Shown here piece by piece: positions 50,146-59,031 of a stretch of DNA of 64,000 nt. Position 1 is the stretch's first letter, and each line of letters begins with the position of its first letter. Location: the NCBI RefSeq assembly GCF_002979975.1, contig NZ_PCQD01000003.1, positions 310,001-374,000 on the forward strand, in the 5' to 3' direction. This DNA is from Pseudomonas sp. MYb185 (lineage in GTDB: Bacteria > Pseudomonadota > Gammaproteobacteria > Pseudomonadales > Pseudomonadaceae). The position numbers and the translations under genes were made by a program. The notes under the pieces are model-generated. The model had not been told where the DNA came from, did not search any database, and saw only the letters and a program-made list of their open reading frames with translations.

Positions 50146-50964
50146 TCAGGCGAGTTCTTTGGACAATTCGGCGGAGCGTGCGGCGGCCGCCTGCATCGCA
50201 CGGGCCACCATGCCGGGCAGGTCATCCCGGGCAAAGCTGTTGATGGCCTGTTCCGTGGTGCCGCCCGGCGAGGTCACCCGGCGGCGCAGCTCGGCGGTAT
50301 CCACATCGCTGTGCACCGCCATGTCCGCGGCACCGAGGGCGGTGAACAGCGTCAGGCGCTCGGCGACTTCCCGGGGCAGGCCCAGTTGTTCGCCGGCGCT
50401 GGTCATGGCTTCCATCAGATAGAAGAAATACGCCGGACCACTGCCGGACACCGCGGTCACCGCGTCGATCTGTTCTTCCTGCTCCAGCCACAGGCTGATA
50501 CCCACGGCATTCATGATGTTTTCGGTGAGCTTCTTCTGCTCGCCGCTGACCTGCGTCACTGCAAACAGGCCGCTGACACCCTGGCCTCGCAGCGCCGGGG
50601 TGTTGGGCATGCAGCGCACCAGAGGTGTGTCCGCGCCGAGCCAGCTGGCCAGGCTGCTGCAGGTGATGCCGGCGGCGATGGAGACCACCAACTGGCCGGC
50701 CTTGCGCTCGGCAGGCAGCGCACGGCACACCGCCTGTAACACCTGGGGCTTGACCGCCAGTACCAGCACATCGCAATCGCGGGCCAGGTCGGCATTGTCG
50801 GTGCTGGTATGGATGCCGAACTGGCGGCTGAGCCGCTGCAGTTGTTCGTCACTGCGGTCGCTGGCCATGACCTGGTTCGGCTTGAAGCTGCCCTGCAGCA
50901 TGCCGCCGATCAGGCTGGTGGCCATGTTGCCGGCGCCGATGAATCCGATGCGCGGAGCTGTCAT
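50146..50964 (-). CDS. proC: Pyrroline-5-carboxylate reductase
   Basis: 272 residues from the ATG at 50964, which has AAGGA eight bases ahead; an ATG at 50973 lies on top of that site. 'RIGFIGAGNMATSLIGGML' is the NADPH fold; 'VRCMPNTPALRGQGVSGLF' and 'VTAVSGSGPAYFFYLMEAM' with 'LRRRVTSPGGTTEQAI' are ProC signatures. It catalyses the last step of proline synthesis. Confidence 0.93.
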   Translation of the reverse strand: MTAPRIGFIGAGNMATSLIGGMLQGSFKPNQVMASDRSDEQLQRLSRQFGIHTSTDNADLARDCDVLVLAVKPQVLQAVCRALPAERKAGQLVVSIAAGITCSSLASWLGADTPLVRCMPNTPALRGQGVSGLFAVTQVSGEQKKLTENIMNAVGISLWLEQEEQIDAVTAVSGSGPAYFFYLMEAMTSAGEQLGLPREVAERLTLFTALGAADMAVHSDVDTAELRRRVTSPGGTTEQAINSFARDDLPGMVARAMQAAAARSAELSKELA

Positions 50965-50969
50965 GTGAA

Positions 50970-51668
50970 TCATCCTTCGAAAGGGGAAGTGGAATAGTCG
51001 CGGGCGCCGAACAGCGCGCTGCCGATGCGTACCATAGTGGCGCCTTCGGCAATCGCTTCGTCCAGGTCATCGCTCATGCCCATGGACAGGGTATCCAGCG
51101 GCAGCGCCAGCGCCGCCATGGCCTCACGCAGGGCACGCAACGGTCGGCGCCGGGCCTCGCTGTCTGCGGCCGGGGCCGGAATCGCCATCAGCCCGCGCAG
51201 GCGCAGGCCGGGCAGGTCCGTCACCTCGCGGGCCAGGGCGTCCAGCTCGGCCACGGGCACGCCGGCCTTGCTGTCTTCATCGCTGATATTGACCTGCAGG
51301 CAGACATTCAACGGCGGCAGATGGGCCGGGCGCTGCGCGGACAGGCGCTGGGCGATCTTCAGCCGGTCGATGCTGTGCACCCAGTCGAAGTGCTCGGCGA
51401 TGGCGCGGGTCTTGTTCGACTGGATCGGGCCGATGAAATGCCAGGTCAGCGGCAGATCCTGCAGCTCGGCGATCTTGCTCAGCGCCTCCTGCAGGTAGTT
51501 CTCGCCGATATGCTGCACGCCTGCGGCATGCGCCTGGCGGATGGCGCTGGCCGGGCGGGTCTTGCTCACGGCCATCAGGGTAATGCTCTGCGGATCGCGT
51601 CCGGCAGCGTGCGCAGCACACAAAATGCGCTCACGAACGTTTGCAATATTCTCTGCTATCGTGGACAT
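50970..51668 (-). CDS. yggS: YggS family PLP-binding homeostasis protein
   Basis: 232 residues. 'ITLMAVSKTRPASAIRQAHAAG' includes the PLP-lysine; 'GENYLQEALSKI', 'WHFIGPIQSNK' and 'SMGMSDDLDEAIAEGATMVRIGSALFG' complete the barrel. It controls pyridoxal phosphate levels (PLPBP). Its stop overlaps the proC region; it is divergent from pilT with 78 bases between. Confidence 0.93.
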   Translation of the reverse strand: MSTIAENIANVRERILCAAHAAGRDPQSITLMAVSKTRPASAIRQAHAAGVQHIGENYLQEALSKIAELQDLPLTWHFIGPIQSNKTRAIAEHFDWVHSIDRLKIAQRLSAQRPAHLPPLNVCLQVNISDEDSKAGVPVAELDALAREVTDLPGLRLRGLMAIPAPAADSEARRRPLRALREAMAALALPLDTLSMGMSDDLDEAIAEGATMVRIGSALFGARDYSTSPFEG

Positions 51669-51746
51669 TACGGACGTTATTTACCTTGCCAATGGAACCG
51701 ACCTGCGGTGCATTCTACATGCTCGCAGGTTGCAATGGGGAACCCT

Positions 51747-52781
51747 ATGGATATAACCGAGCTGTTAGCCTTCAGCGCCAAACAGGGCGCGTCGGACTTG
51801 CACCTGTCGGCCGGATTGCCGCCCATGATTCGAGTGGATGGCGATGTGCGCCGGATCAACGTACCGGCACTGGAGCACAAACAGGTACACGCGCTGATCT
51901 ATGACATCATGAATGACAAGCAGCGCAAGGATTTCGAAGAGTTCCTCGAAACCGACTTCTCCTTCGAGGTGCCCGGCGTGGCCCGCTTCCGGGTCAACGC
52001 CTTCAACCAGAACCGTGGTGCCGGCGCGGTATTCCGGACCATTCCTTCCAAGGTGCTGACCATGGAAGAGCTGGGCATGGGCGATGTGTTCAGGAAGATT
52101 ACCGATGTGCCCCGCGGGCTGGTGCTGGTCACCGGGCCGACCGGCTCCGGCAAGTCGACCACCCTGGCGGCCATGCTCGACTATCTGAACTGCACCAAGT
52201 ACCAGCACATCCTCACCATCGAGGACCCGATCGAATTCGTCCACGAGTCGAAGAAATGCCTGGTCAACCAGCGCGAGGTGCATCGCGATACCCTGGGCTT
52301 TTCCGAGGCGCTGCGGTCGGCGCTGCGCGAAGACCCGGACATCATCCTGGTGGGCGAGATGCGCGACCTGGAGACCATCCGCCTGGCGCTGACCGCCGCG
52401 GAAACCGGTCACCTGGTGTTCGGCACCCTGCACACCACCTCGGCGGCCAAGACCATCGACCGGGTGGTCGACGTGTTCCCCGGCGAGGAGAAGGCCATGG
52501 TCCGCTCCATGCTCTCCGAATCGCTGCAGGCGGTGATCTCCCAGACCCTGCTGAAGAAGATCGGCGGTGGCCGGGTGGCCGCCCATGAGATCATGATCGG
52601 CACCCCGGCGATCCGTAACCTGATCCGCGAGGACAAGGTCGCGCAGATGTACTCGGCGATCCAGACCGGGGGCAATATCGGCATGCAGACGCTGGATATG
52701 TGCCTCAAGAACCTGGTATCCCGCGGACTGGTGACCCGCGAGGCGGCACGTGAAAAGGCCAAGGCTGGCGAAAGCCTCTGA
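51747..52781 (+). CDS. pilT: Type IV pilus retraction ATPase PilT
   Basis: 344 residues, the length of P. aeruginosa PilT and nearly the same sequence (MDITELLAFSAKQGASDLHL). Walker A 'GPTGSGKSTT', Asp box 'TIEDPIEFVH', Walker B 'ILVGEMRDLETI', His box 'GTLHTTSAAKTIDRVVDVF', and the C-terminal AIRNLIRE motif essential for retraction are present. It disassembles pilin at the inner membrane and powers twitching. The true start is 51747; the frame is open far upstream through yggS antisense sequence. Confidence 0.97.
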   Translation: MDITELLAFSAKQGASDLHLSAGLPPMIRVDGDVRRINVPALEHKQVHALIYDIMNDKQRKDFEEFLETDFSFEVPGVARFRVNAFNQNRGAGAVFRTIPSKVLTMEELGMGDVFRKITDVPRGLVLVTGPTGSGKSTTLAAMLDYLNCTKYQHILTIEDPIEFVHESKKCLVNQREVHRDTLGFSEALRSALREDPDIILVGEMRDLETIRLALTAAETGHLVFGTLHTTSAAKTIDRVVDVFPGEEKAMVRSMLSESLQAVISQTLLKKIGGGRVAAHEIMIGTPAIRNLIREDKVAQMYSAIQTGGNIGMQTLDMCLKNLVSRGLVTREAAREKAKAGESL

Positions 52782-52826
52782 TAGGCGCAACGGGGGTGCC
52801 GGAGCGCGCCCCGAGACGAGGAAATT

Positions 52827-53966
52827 ATGGAGTTCGAAAAGCTGCTGCGACTGATGGTCGAGAAAGGCGCGTCCGACCTGTTCATTACCGCCGGTGTGGC
52901 GCCGAGCATGAAAGTGCACGGCAAGATCCTGCCGGTGACCAAGACCCCGCTGTCCCCCGAGCAGACCCGGGAAACCGTGCTGGGGGTGATGTCCGAGGCC
53001 CAGCGCCGGGAATTCGCCGAGCAGAAGGAGTGCAACTTCGCCATCAGTGCGCGGGGTATCGGCCGTTTCCGCGTCAGCGCCTTCTACCAGCGCAACCTGG
53101 TGGGCATGGTGCTGCGCCGCATCGAGGTCAACATTCCGACCATGGAAGAGCTGCGGCTGCCTGAGATTCTCAAGAAGCTGGCGATGACCAAGCGCGGGCT
53201 GGTGATCTTCGTCGGCGCCACCGGTACCGGTAAGTCCACCTCGCTGGCCTCGATGATCGGCTACCGCAACAAGAACTCCAGCGGCCACATCATCTCCATC
53301 GAGGACCCTATCGAGTTCATCCACCAGCACCAGAACTGCATCGTCACCCAGCGCGAGGTGGGTATCGATACCGATTCCTTCGAGGTGGCGCTGAAGAACA
53401 CCCTGCGTCAGGCTCCCGACGTGATCCTGATCGGTGAGGTGCGGACCCGCGAAACCATGGAACACGCGCTGGCCTTCGCCGAAACCGGCCACCTGTGTCT
53501 GGCCACCCTGCACGCCAACAACGCCAACCAGGCGCTGGACCGGATCATCCACTTCTTCCCGGCCGACATGCACCAGCAGGTCTGGATGGACCTGTCACTC
53601 AACCTCAAGGCGCTGGTCGCCCAGCAACTGATTCCGACCCCGGATGGCAAGGGCCGTCGCGCCGCCATCGAGGTGATGCTGAATACGCCGCTGGCGGCGG
53701 ACATGATCCGCAAGGGCGAGGTGCATGAGCTCAAGCCATTGATGGCGCGTTCCAACGAGCTGGGCATGCAGACCTTCGACCAGGCGCTGTACAAGCTCTA
53801 CAGCCAGGGCGAGATCACCTACGAGGATGCGCTGTTGCATGCCGACTCGGCCAACGACTTGCGCCTGCTGATCAAGCTGGGCTCGGAAACCGACGGCAAA
53901 TACCTGATGCGCGAGGAGCACTCGTTGTCCATCCAGGGCGACGAGGAAGAGCACTACCGGCGTTGA
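52827..53966 (+). CDS. pilU: PilT-like retraction ATPase PilU
   Basis: 379 residues. Walker A 'GATGTGKSTS', Asp box 'SIEDPIEFIHQH', Walker B 'ILIGEVRTRETM' and His box 'ATLHANNANQALDRI'. PilU works with PilT in retraction. The ribosome site GAGGAAA precedes the ATG; 45 bases separate it from pilT. Its stop touches the stop of siaD. Confidence 0.96.
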   Translation: MEFEKLLRLMVEKGASDLFITAGVAPSMKVHGKILPVTKTPLSPEQTRETVLGVMSEAQRREFAEQKECNFAISARGIGRFRVSAFYQRNLVGMVLRRIEVNIPTMEELRLPEILKKLAMTKRGLVIFVGATGTGKSTSLASMIGYRNKNSSGHIISIEDPIEFIHQHQNCIVTQREVGIDTDSFEVALKNTLRQAPDVILIGEVRTRETMEHALAFAETGHLCLATLHANNANQALDRIIHFFPADMHQQVWMDLSLNLKALVAQQLIPTPDGKGRRAAIEVMLNTPLAADMIRKGEVHELKPLMARSNELGMQTFDQALYKLYSQGEITYEDALLHADSANDLRLLIKLGSETDGKYLMREEHSLSIQGDEEEHYRR

Positions 53967-54776
53967 TCAGGAGGGGGTGGTCACCCGGGTGGCTGGGTAG
54001 GCCATGCACTGGTTGCGACCAGCTCGCTTGGCCTGCAGCAATGCGCTGTCGGCATGGTTGATGGTTTCCGAATAGCTGTTGACGTCGACGTGGCCGGCGA
54101 TGCCGATGCTCGCCGTGACCCGGATGGGCTCATCCTGGTGGCGTATGGCGAGCTGCTCGACGGCGTGGCGCAGGCGTTCGCCCAGCAGGGCGGCCGCCTG
54201 GGCATCGGTCTCCGGCAACAGCAGCAGAAACTCCTCCCCGCCCCAGCGTCCGCAGGTATCCTGCTCACGTACTTCGGCATCCAGCACCCTGGCCACCTCG
54301 ATGATCACGCTATCACCGGTTTCATGGCCGAACCGATCATTGATGCTCTTGAAGTGATCGATATCGATCATCGCCAGGCTGAACGGGCGGCCATGGCGCC
54401 GGTGCAGCTCGCTTGCCTCGCGTAGACGCTCGGTCAGCAGACGGCGGTTGGGCAGGCCGGTGAGAACGTCATGGCTGGCCGCTTCCTGCAGGGCGATATT
54501 CAGATCCTGCATCATGTGCTGGTAACGATCGGAAATACGCACGATCTTTTCCAGCTGACGCAGTTGCTTGTCGATGCGGCTGACCAGCGACACTTCCCGT
54601 TCCTTGGCCAGGCTCTGGTAGGCATCGGAAATCCGTGTGATGCGTTCCAGTCGGTAGACCAGGTCCTGGTGTGTCTGCCACAGCTCGGCCAGCGGCTGGT
54701 GCAGCGGATTGTCCGCTGCGGTGTCCTGCAGCAGGCTGATCAGACGCTGCTCCAGGTCGTACCCGGAGGTGGTCAC
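53967..54776 (-). CDS. siaD: Diguanylate cyclase SiaD
   Basis: 269 residues with a GTG start that overlaps the siaC stop (GTGA). The N-terminal 100 residues are helical (SiaC-binding stalk), followed by a GGDEF domain: 'DHFKSINDRFGHETGD', active loop GGEEF, and the inhibitory site REQD five residues ahead. In P. aeruginosa SiaD makes c-di-GMP when unphosphorylated SiaC binds it, driving autoaggregation. Confidence 0.92.
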   Translation of the reverse strand: MTTSGYDLEQRLISLLQDTAADNPLHQPLAELWQTHQDLVYRLERITRISDAYQSLAKEREVSLVSRIDKQLRQLEKIVRISDRYQHMMQDLNIALQEAASHDVLTGLPNRRLLTERLREASELHRRHGRPFSLAMIDIDHFKSINDRFGHETGDSVIIEVARVLDAEVREQDTCGRWGGEEFLLLLPETDAQAAALLGERLRHAVEQLAIRHQDEPIRVTASIGIAGHVDVNSYSETINHADSALLQAKRAGRNQCMAYPATRVTTPS

Positions 54777-55165
54777 GGCGCGCTCCGCGCTATCGCCAGG
54801 ATATCGAAGGGGAAGCTGCAGTCTTCCTTGAATTCTTCGGCAAGCTCGGCGACCCGCTCGTTGCGGGCATCATAGAACCAGCTGACCTTGACCGGATGCT
54901 GACGGTCATGCGCCGCTTGCAGCAGATCGAAGATCTCCATCATCGCCTTGATGCTGCTGGTGTTCAGATACAGCAGGTGCAGCTCCAGGTTCAGTGCCCG
55001 GGGTGGCTGCTCGGCCAGGAAACCCTCGATCCACTCGAAGACCTGGTTGAACAGCTCATAGGAGTTCTCGGGGTAGGAGTCACCCTGCATCACCAGCCTG
55101 CCCTGGGCATGCTCGGTGTGAATTTTCGGGGTCGACTGCGTTGCCGGGATGTGCAGATCAATCAT
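54773..55165 (-). CDS. siaC: SiaC, phospho-switch activator of SiaD (DUF1987)
   Basis: 130 residues from the ATG at 55165. 'HLLYLNTSSIKAMMEIFDLL' carries Thr69, corresponding to the Thr phosphorylated by SiaB and dephosphorylated by SiaA in P. aeruginosa. 'VSWFYDARNERVAELAEEFKED' is the other DUF1987 landmark. Sits between siaB (16-base gap) and siaD (4-base overlap). Confidence 0.92.
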   Translation of the reverse strand: MIDLHIPATQSTPKIHTEHAQGRLVMQGDSYPENSYELFNQVFEWIEGFLAEQPPRALNLELHLLYLNTSSIKAMMEIFDLLQAAHDRQHPVKVSWFYDARNERVAELAEEFKEDCSFPFDILAIARSAP

Positions 55166-55181
55166 GATTCGGTCACTCGGT

Positions 55182-55718
55182 TCAGATGACAGCGCGCAGG
55201 CTGAAGAAGGCGCGCCCCGCCTCGGCAGGGCGCAGAGAGGCCTGCAGCGGTTCCGACGACTTGCGCGCAATGTCGATCAGGCCAAGGCCGGCGCCGGTGG
55301 TCGATGCCTGACCGCGCGGCCGGCGCAATTGTTCCTTGTACAGACCCTTGAGCTCGGCCTTGTCCAGGCCGGTCAGGGCGTTGATGCTGTTGACCAGGTA
55401 TTCGCCGTCGGCCTGTTCGACCAGGTTGCCGGCCGAGACCACATAGCGGCCTTCGGTATTGCGTGATACCACCACGGTGGCACTGGCATCCTGCTCGCTC
55501 CAGTCGCGCTGGGTCATGTAATGGCGAATGTTCTGGGTCATTTCGATATACACCGCGAACACATCCATGGAGGCCGATGGGTGAGCGTGTTCCGCCGCCA
55601 GATAGTTACGCAGGGCATTACCGATTTCCTCCAGCAGGCTGCGGGAAATCGGGCCATTGAAGCACAGCATGATCTGCTGTTGGCTGAATTGTTCGCGCAT
55701 GGCGTAAAGATCGAGCAT
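55182..55718 (-). CDS. siaB: SiaB, SiaC kinase (SiaB family)
   Basis: 178 residues from the ATG at 55718 (MLDLYAMREQFSQQ), which matches family starts; 11 upstream codons are also open. 'IMLCFNGPISRSLLEEIG', 'YIEMTQNIRHYM' (N-box-like) and 'GAGLGLIDIARKS' (G-box-like) are the pieces of an anti-sigma/histidine-kinase-like ATPase. It phosphorylates SiaC and so turns SiaD off. Confidence 0.92.
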   Translation of the reverse strand: MLDLYAMREQFSQQQIMLCFNGPISRSLLEEIGNALRNYLAAEHAHPSASMDVFAVYIEMTQNIRHYMTQRDWSEQDASATVVVSRNTEGRYVVSAGNLVEQADGEYLVNSINALTGLDKAELKGLYKEQLRRPRGQASTTGAGLGLIDIARKSSEPLQASLRPAEAGRAFFSLRAVI

Positions 55719-55747
55719 GGGCTTGACGACTCCTGATGGCGGCAGCT

Positions 55748-57745
55748 TCAATCGAAGCGGAAGAGTAGCATGGTAATATCGTCGCGTTGCAGGTAATCCC
55801 CCTGGTACCGGGCCAGGGTGTCGCTGAAGATATTCTTCTGCTCGGCCAGTGGCAACGATGCATGCCGGCGCAGCATGTCGGCGAAACGGTTGTTGCCGAA
55901 GCCGAAGCCCTGATCACCACCGGCCTGATCGAGAAAGCCGTCGGTACACAGATAGAAGGTCCGGTTGTCGTGCAGCGCCACCTGGGCGTTGTGATATTCC
56001 CCGACCCGTTTGTCAGCCAGCGCGCGGCGCCCACCGGGCAGGCGTTCGACCTGCTCGCCATCGCTGTAGTAGAGGCTGATCTTGGCGCCGGAGAAGTGAA
56101 TCTGGCGTGCCTGCATATCGACACACACCAGGCCGGCATCCATGCTGGTGGCCAGCGAGCGGAATTGCGGAGTGTCGCTGAGCATGCCGCGCAGGATTTC
56201 GTCGCTGCGCTGCAGCATGGCCGCCGGGTCGTCGGCGGGGCATTCACCGATCGCCTGACTCAGCGCGGCGTGGGCCAGCATGGTCATCAGCGCGCCGGGC
56301 ACACCATGACCAGCACAGTCGACCACGCCCAGCAGGTATTGCTGCTCGGCCAGCTCACGGAACAGATAGAAATCGCCGCCGACCACATCACGGGGGCGCC
56401 AGAGTACGGCATGGCCGTCACCCAGGGTATCGAGCAGTGGCCGATCCGGCAGGATGGAGCGCTGGATCAGACTGGCATAGTCGATGGAGTCGCTGATCTT
56501 CCGGTGGGCGCTGGCCATGTCGCGGTTGGCCTGCTCCAGCTTGTGGGTGCGCTCCTGCACCCGGCTTTCCAGATCCCGGGTGTGGCTGCGCACCTTGTCC
56601 ACCATCACCGCGAAGGCATCGCTCAACTCGCCGATCTCGTCGTCACGGGTACTGGGCAGACGCACATCATAGTTCCCCGCAGCCAGCGCCTGGGCGCTGT
56701 GCCGCAGTTGTTCCAGCGGGCGCAGCAGCAGGCGCTCGATACCGATGGCAAACACCAGGGTCAAGGCCAGCAGCATCAGTACCAATACCAGTAGCAGCGG
56801 CCACAGCCACTGGCCGCCGATGATATTGGCGGTGCTCAGGTCGATGGCATTGGCGATATGCCAGTTCAGTTCGGGCACGTAGGTCAGGGTCAGCAACTGC
56901 TCACGGCCCTGTAGCGGCAGGCTCAGCAGCTGCAGACTGCCGGGGTTGTCTTCGGCCTGTGCCAGCGCCTGCTGCAGAGCACTCACGGCCGCAGCGCCAT
57001 CGAGCAGGCTGTACAGCATGGTGGCCGGTTGTGCCTGCCGGTCGGCGCCGGAATTGAGTGCGATGAGCGAAGGATCCTGATGTGCCTGGATGGCACCGTT
57101 GCGATCCAGGATCATGGGCGTGACGCCGGGCTGCTTGCTGGTGATGAACTCGCTGATGAAGCTGGACAGGTCCAGTCCCGAGCCGGCCAGCGCCAGGGGC
57201 GAGCCGTCAGCATCGCGCACCAGGATGTTCAGCCACAGCCGGGTGGTGTTCAGCTGCGGGTTGTGGTCGACGTTCAGGTTGTAATTGTCGGTAGTGGCCA
57301 GGGAGGCGCTGAACCAGGCGTTGGCCGGATCACTGGCATCGATCCGATAGCGTGCCTCGGCGCTGAAGGTTTCCTCATCGCTGTTGAAATAGTAATTGCG
57401 TGAGTCCAGTGGAGCGATGAAATAGGCATGGTCGCGGAAGTCCCGGCGGTAGCCTTCGGCTTCGCGGAAGAACAGCTCCCGCTTGGCCGGATCCTGCTCG
57501 TCGAGTAGCCATTGGCGGGTGATTTCCGAGCGCGCGAAGCGCAGGGCCAGCGCCAGTTCGCGGGAGATCGGTGCGTAGATCCTCTCCCGGTTGAGTTGGG
57601 TGATATTGCCGGCAAAGGCTTCAGCGAAGTGCCCGTGCACCTTCTGCACTATCTGCCAGCCGATCAGGCCGGCTGGCAGCAGTGCCAGCAGGCAGGCCAG
57701 CAGAAGCGCCAGAAGAGACTTGCCGCGCAGACCGAACGCTGCCAT
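55748..57745 (-). CDS. siaA: SiaA, membrane PP2C-type phosphatase
   Basis: 665 residues. Membrane helix 1 (about 10-30), a large periplasmic Cache-like sensor (about 31-310), helix 2 ('LLLVLVLMLLALTLVFAIGI'), HAMP ('RPLEQLRHSAQALAAGNYDVRLP', split around residue 355), a coiled stretch, and a PP2C phosphatase domain with 'VVGGDFYLFRELAEQ' and 'LGVVDCAGHGVPGALMTML'. It dephosphorylates SiaC on an outside signal and so activates SiaD. First gene of siaABCD; 12 bases behind pyrC'. Confidence 0.93.
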   Translation of the reverse strand: MAAFGLRGKSLLALLLACLLALLPAGLIGWQIVQKVHGHFAEAFAGNITQLNRERIYAPISRELALALRFARSEITRQWLLDEQDPAKRELFFREAEGYRRDFRDHAYFIAPLDSRNYYFNSDEETFSAEARYRIDASDPANAWFSASLATTDNYNLNVDHNPQLNTTRLWLNILVRDADGSPLALAGSGLDLSSFISEFITSKQPGVTPMILDRNGAIQAHQDPSLIALNSGADRQAQPATMLYSLLDGAAAVSALQQALAQAEDNPGSLQLLSLPLQGREQLLTLTYVPELNWHIANAIDLSTANIIGGQWLWPLLLVLVLMLLALTLVFAIGIERLLLRPLEQLRHSAQALAAGNYDVRLPSTRDDEIGELSDAFAVMVDKVRSHTRDLESRVQERTHKLEQANRDMASAHRKISDSIDYASLIQRSILPDRPLLDTLGDGHAVLWRPRDVVGGDFYLFRELAEQQYLLGVVDCAGHGVPGALMTMLAHAALSQAIGECPADDPAAMLQRSDEILRGMLSDTPQFRSLATSMDAGLVCVDMQARQIHFSGAKISLYYSDGEQVERLPGGRRALADKRVGEYHNAQVALHDNRTFYLCTDGFLDQAGGDQGFGFGNNRFADMLRRHASLPLAEQKNIFSDTLARYQGDYLQRDDITMLLFRFD

Positions 57746-57757
57746 GGACGTTCACCC

Positions 57758-59029
57758 TCAGGCCTGGAATACCAGTTGCCCATTGCAGATGGTATGGCTG
57801 AGGCAGCCGGGGGCAGCCTGGCCGAGGAACGGGCAATTGTCGCCCTTCGACAGCCAGTGGGTGCCGATCTCGGTGGTGCCGGCCGGGTCGAACAGCACCA
57901 GATCGGCACGGTCACCGACAGCGATGCGTCCGGCTGGCAGGCCGAGCGCGGTCGCCGGGCCACTGGTCAGTCGTGCCAGCACCGCGGGCAGTTCCAGCAG
58001 GCCATCGGCAACCAGGGTCAGGGCCAAGGGCAGCATGATTTCGACGCTGCTGATGCCGGGGGCCGAGGCGGCGAACGGCACCCGCTTGGCTTCCGGCTCA
58101 TGGGGCTGGTGATGGGAGGCGATGGCCTGGATCACACCTTCCTGCACCGCCTGACGCAGAGCGCGACGGTCGCTGCTGCTGCGCAGCGGCGGCATCACAT
58201 GCAGCAGGCTGGAGTAGCCGTCCAGGTCTTCATCGCACAGCAGCAACTGGTACATGGCCACATCGGCGGTGACCGGCAGGCCGCGGGCCTGGGCATCGGC
58301 CAGCATGCCGATGGCGCGGGCACTGCTCAGGCCGCTGAAATGCGCACGCACACCGGTCTGCTCGATCAGCAGCAGATCCCGCGCCAGGGCGACGGTCTCC
58401 GCGGTCTCGGGAATGCCCGGCAGCCCGAGGCGGGCGGCGGTCGGGCCTTCGTGGGCGACGCCGCCTTCGGCCAGCGCCGGATCCTGCGGGGTGAAGATCA
58501 CCGGCAGGTCGAAACCGGCGGCATATTCCAGTGCGCGGCGCAGGATACGGTTGCTCTTGACCGGCGCCAGCCCCTGGGTGAAAGCCACGCAGCCGGCATC
58601 GCGCAGGGCCACCAGCTCGCTCAGCTGTTCACCCTCGAGGCCCTTGGTCAGGGCACCGATGGGGAACACCCGGGTCTGGCCGGCGCGCTCGCAGCGGTCG
58701 AGAATCAGCTCGGCGACCGCCGGGGTGTCCAGCACCGGGCGGCTGTCGGGTGGGCAGCACAGGCTGGTCACCCCGCCGACCGCGGCAGCGCGGGTCTCAC
58801 TGGCGATATTGCCCTTGCGACCGAAGCCGGGCTCGCGCAGGCTGACATTCAGGTCCACCAGGCCGGGGCAGGCGATCAGGCCACGGGCATCGATGGTCTG
58901 GGCGGCGATGAAACCCTCGGGCGCGCTGCCCAGGGCATGGATCTGGCCGGCATCGATGTGCAGGTCGGTGATCTGGTCGAACTGACTGGCAGGGTCGATA
59001 ACCCGGGCGCCGGCAATGGTTATCCGCAT
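57758..59029 (-). CDS. pyrC': Dihydroorotase-like PyrC' (inactive partner of PyrB)
   Basis: 423 residues with the amidohydrolase fold. The metal-binding H-x-H of active dihydroorotase is replaced: 'LVDLNVSLREPGFGRKGN' has Asn and Ser where the two His should be. 'PVIFTPQDPALAEGG' also lacks the usual carboxylated-Lys/His context. Such PyrC' proteins in Pseudomonas do not cut dihydroorotate but hold PyrB in an active dodecamer. 2-base gap to pyrB. Confidence 0.9.
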   Translation of the reverse strand: MRITIAGARVIDPASQFDQITDLHIDAGQIHALGSAPEGFIAAQTIDARGLIACPGLVDLNVSLREPGFGRKGNIASETRAAAVGGVTSLCCPPDSRPVLDTPAVAELILDRCERAGQTRVFPIGALTKGLEGEQLSELVALRDAGCVAFTQGLAPVKSNRILRRALEYAAGFDLPVIFTPQDPALAEGGVAHEGPTAARLGLPGIPETAETVALARDLLLIEQTGVRAHFSGLSSARAIGMLADAQARGLPVTADVAMYQLLLCDEDLDGYSSLLHVMPPLRSSSDRRALRQAVQEGVIQAIASHHQPHEPEAKRVPFAASAPGISSVEIMLPLALTLVADGLLELPAVLARLTSGPATALGLPAGRIAVGDRADLVLFDPAGTTEIGTHWLSKGDNCPFLGQAAPGCLSHTICNGQLVFQA

Positions 59030-59031
59030 GC

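Noticed and set aside
51765-53573. Open frame of about 600 codons on the minus strand opposite pilT-pilU
   Set aside because: Antisense to two highly conserved ATPases; His/Gly/Asp-rich shadow sequence.
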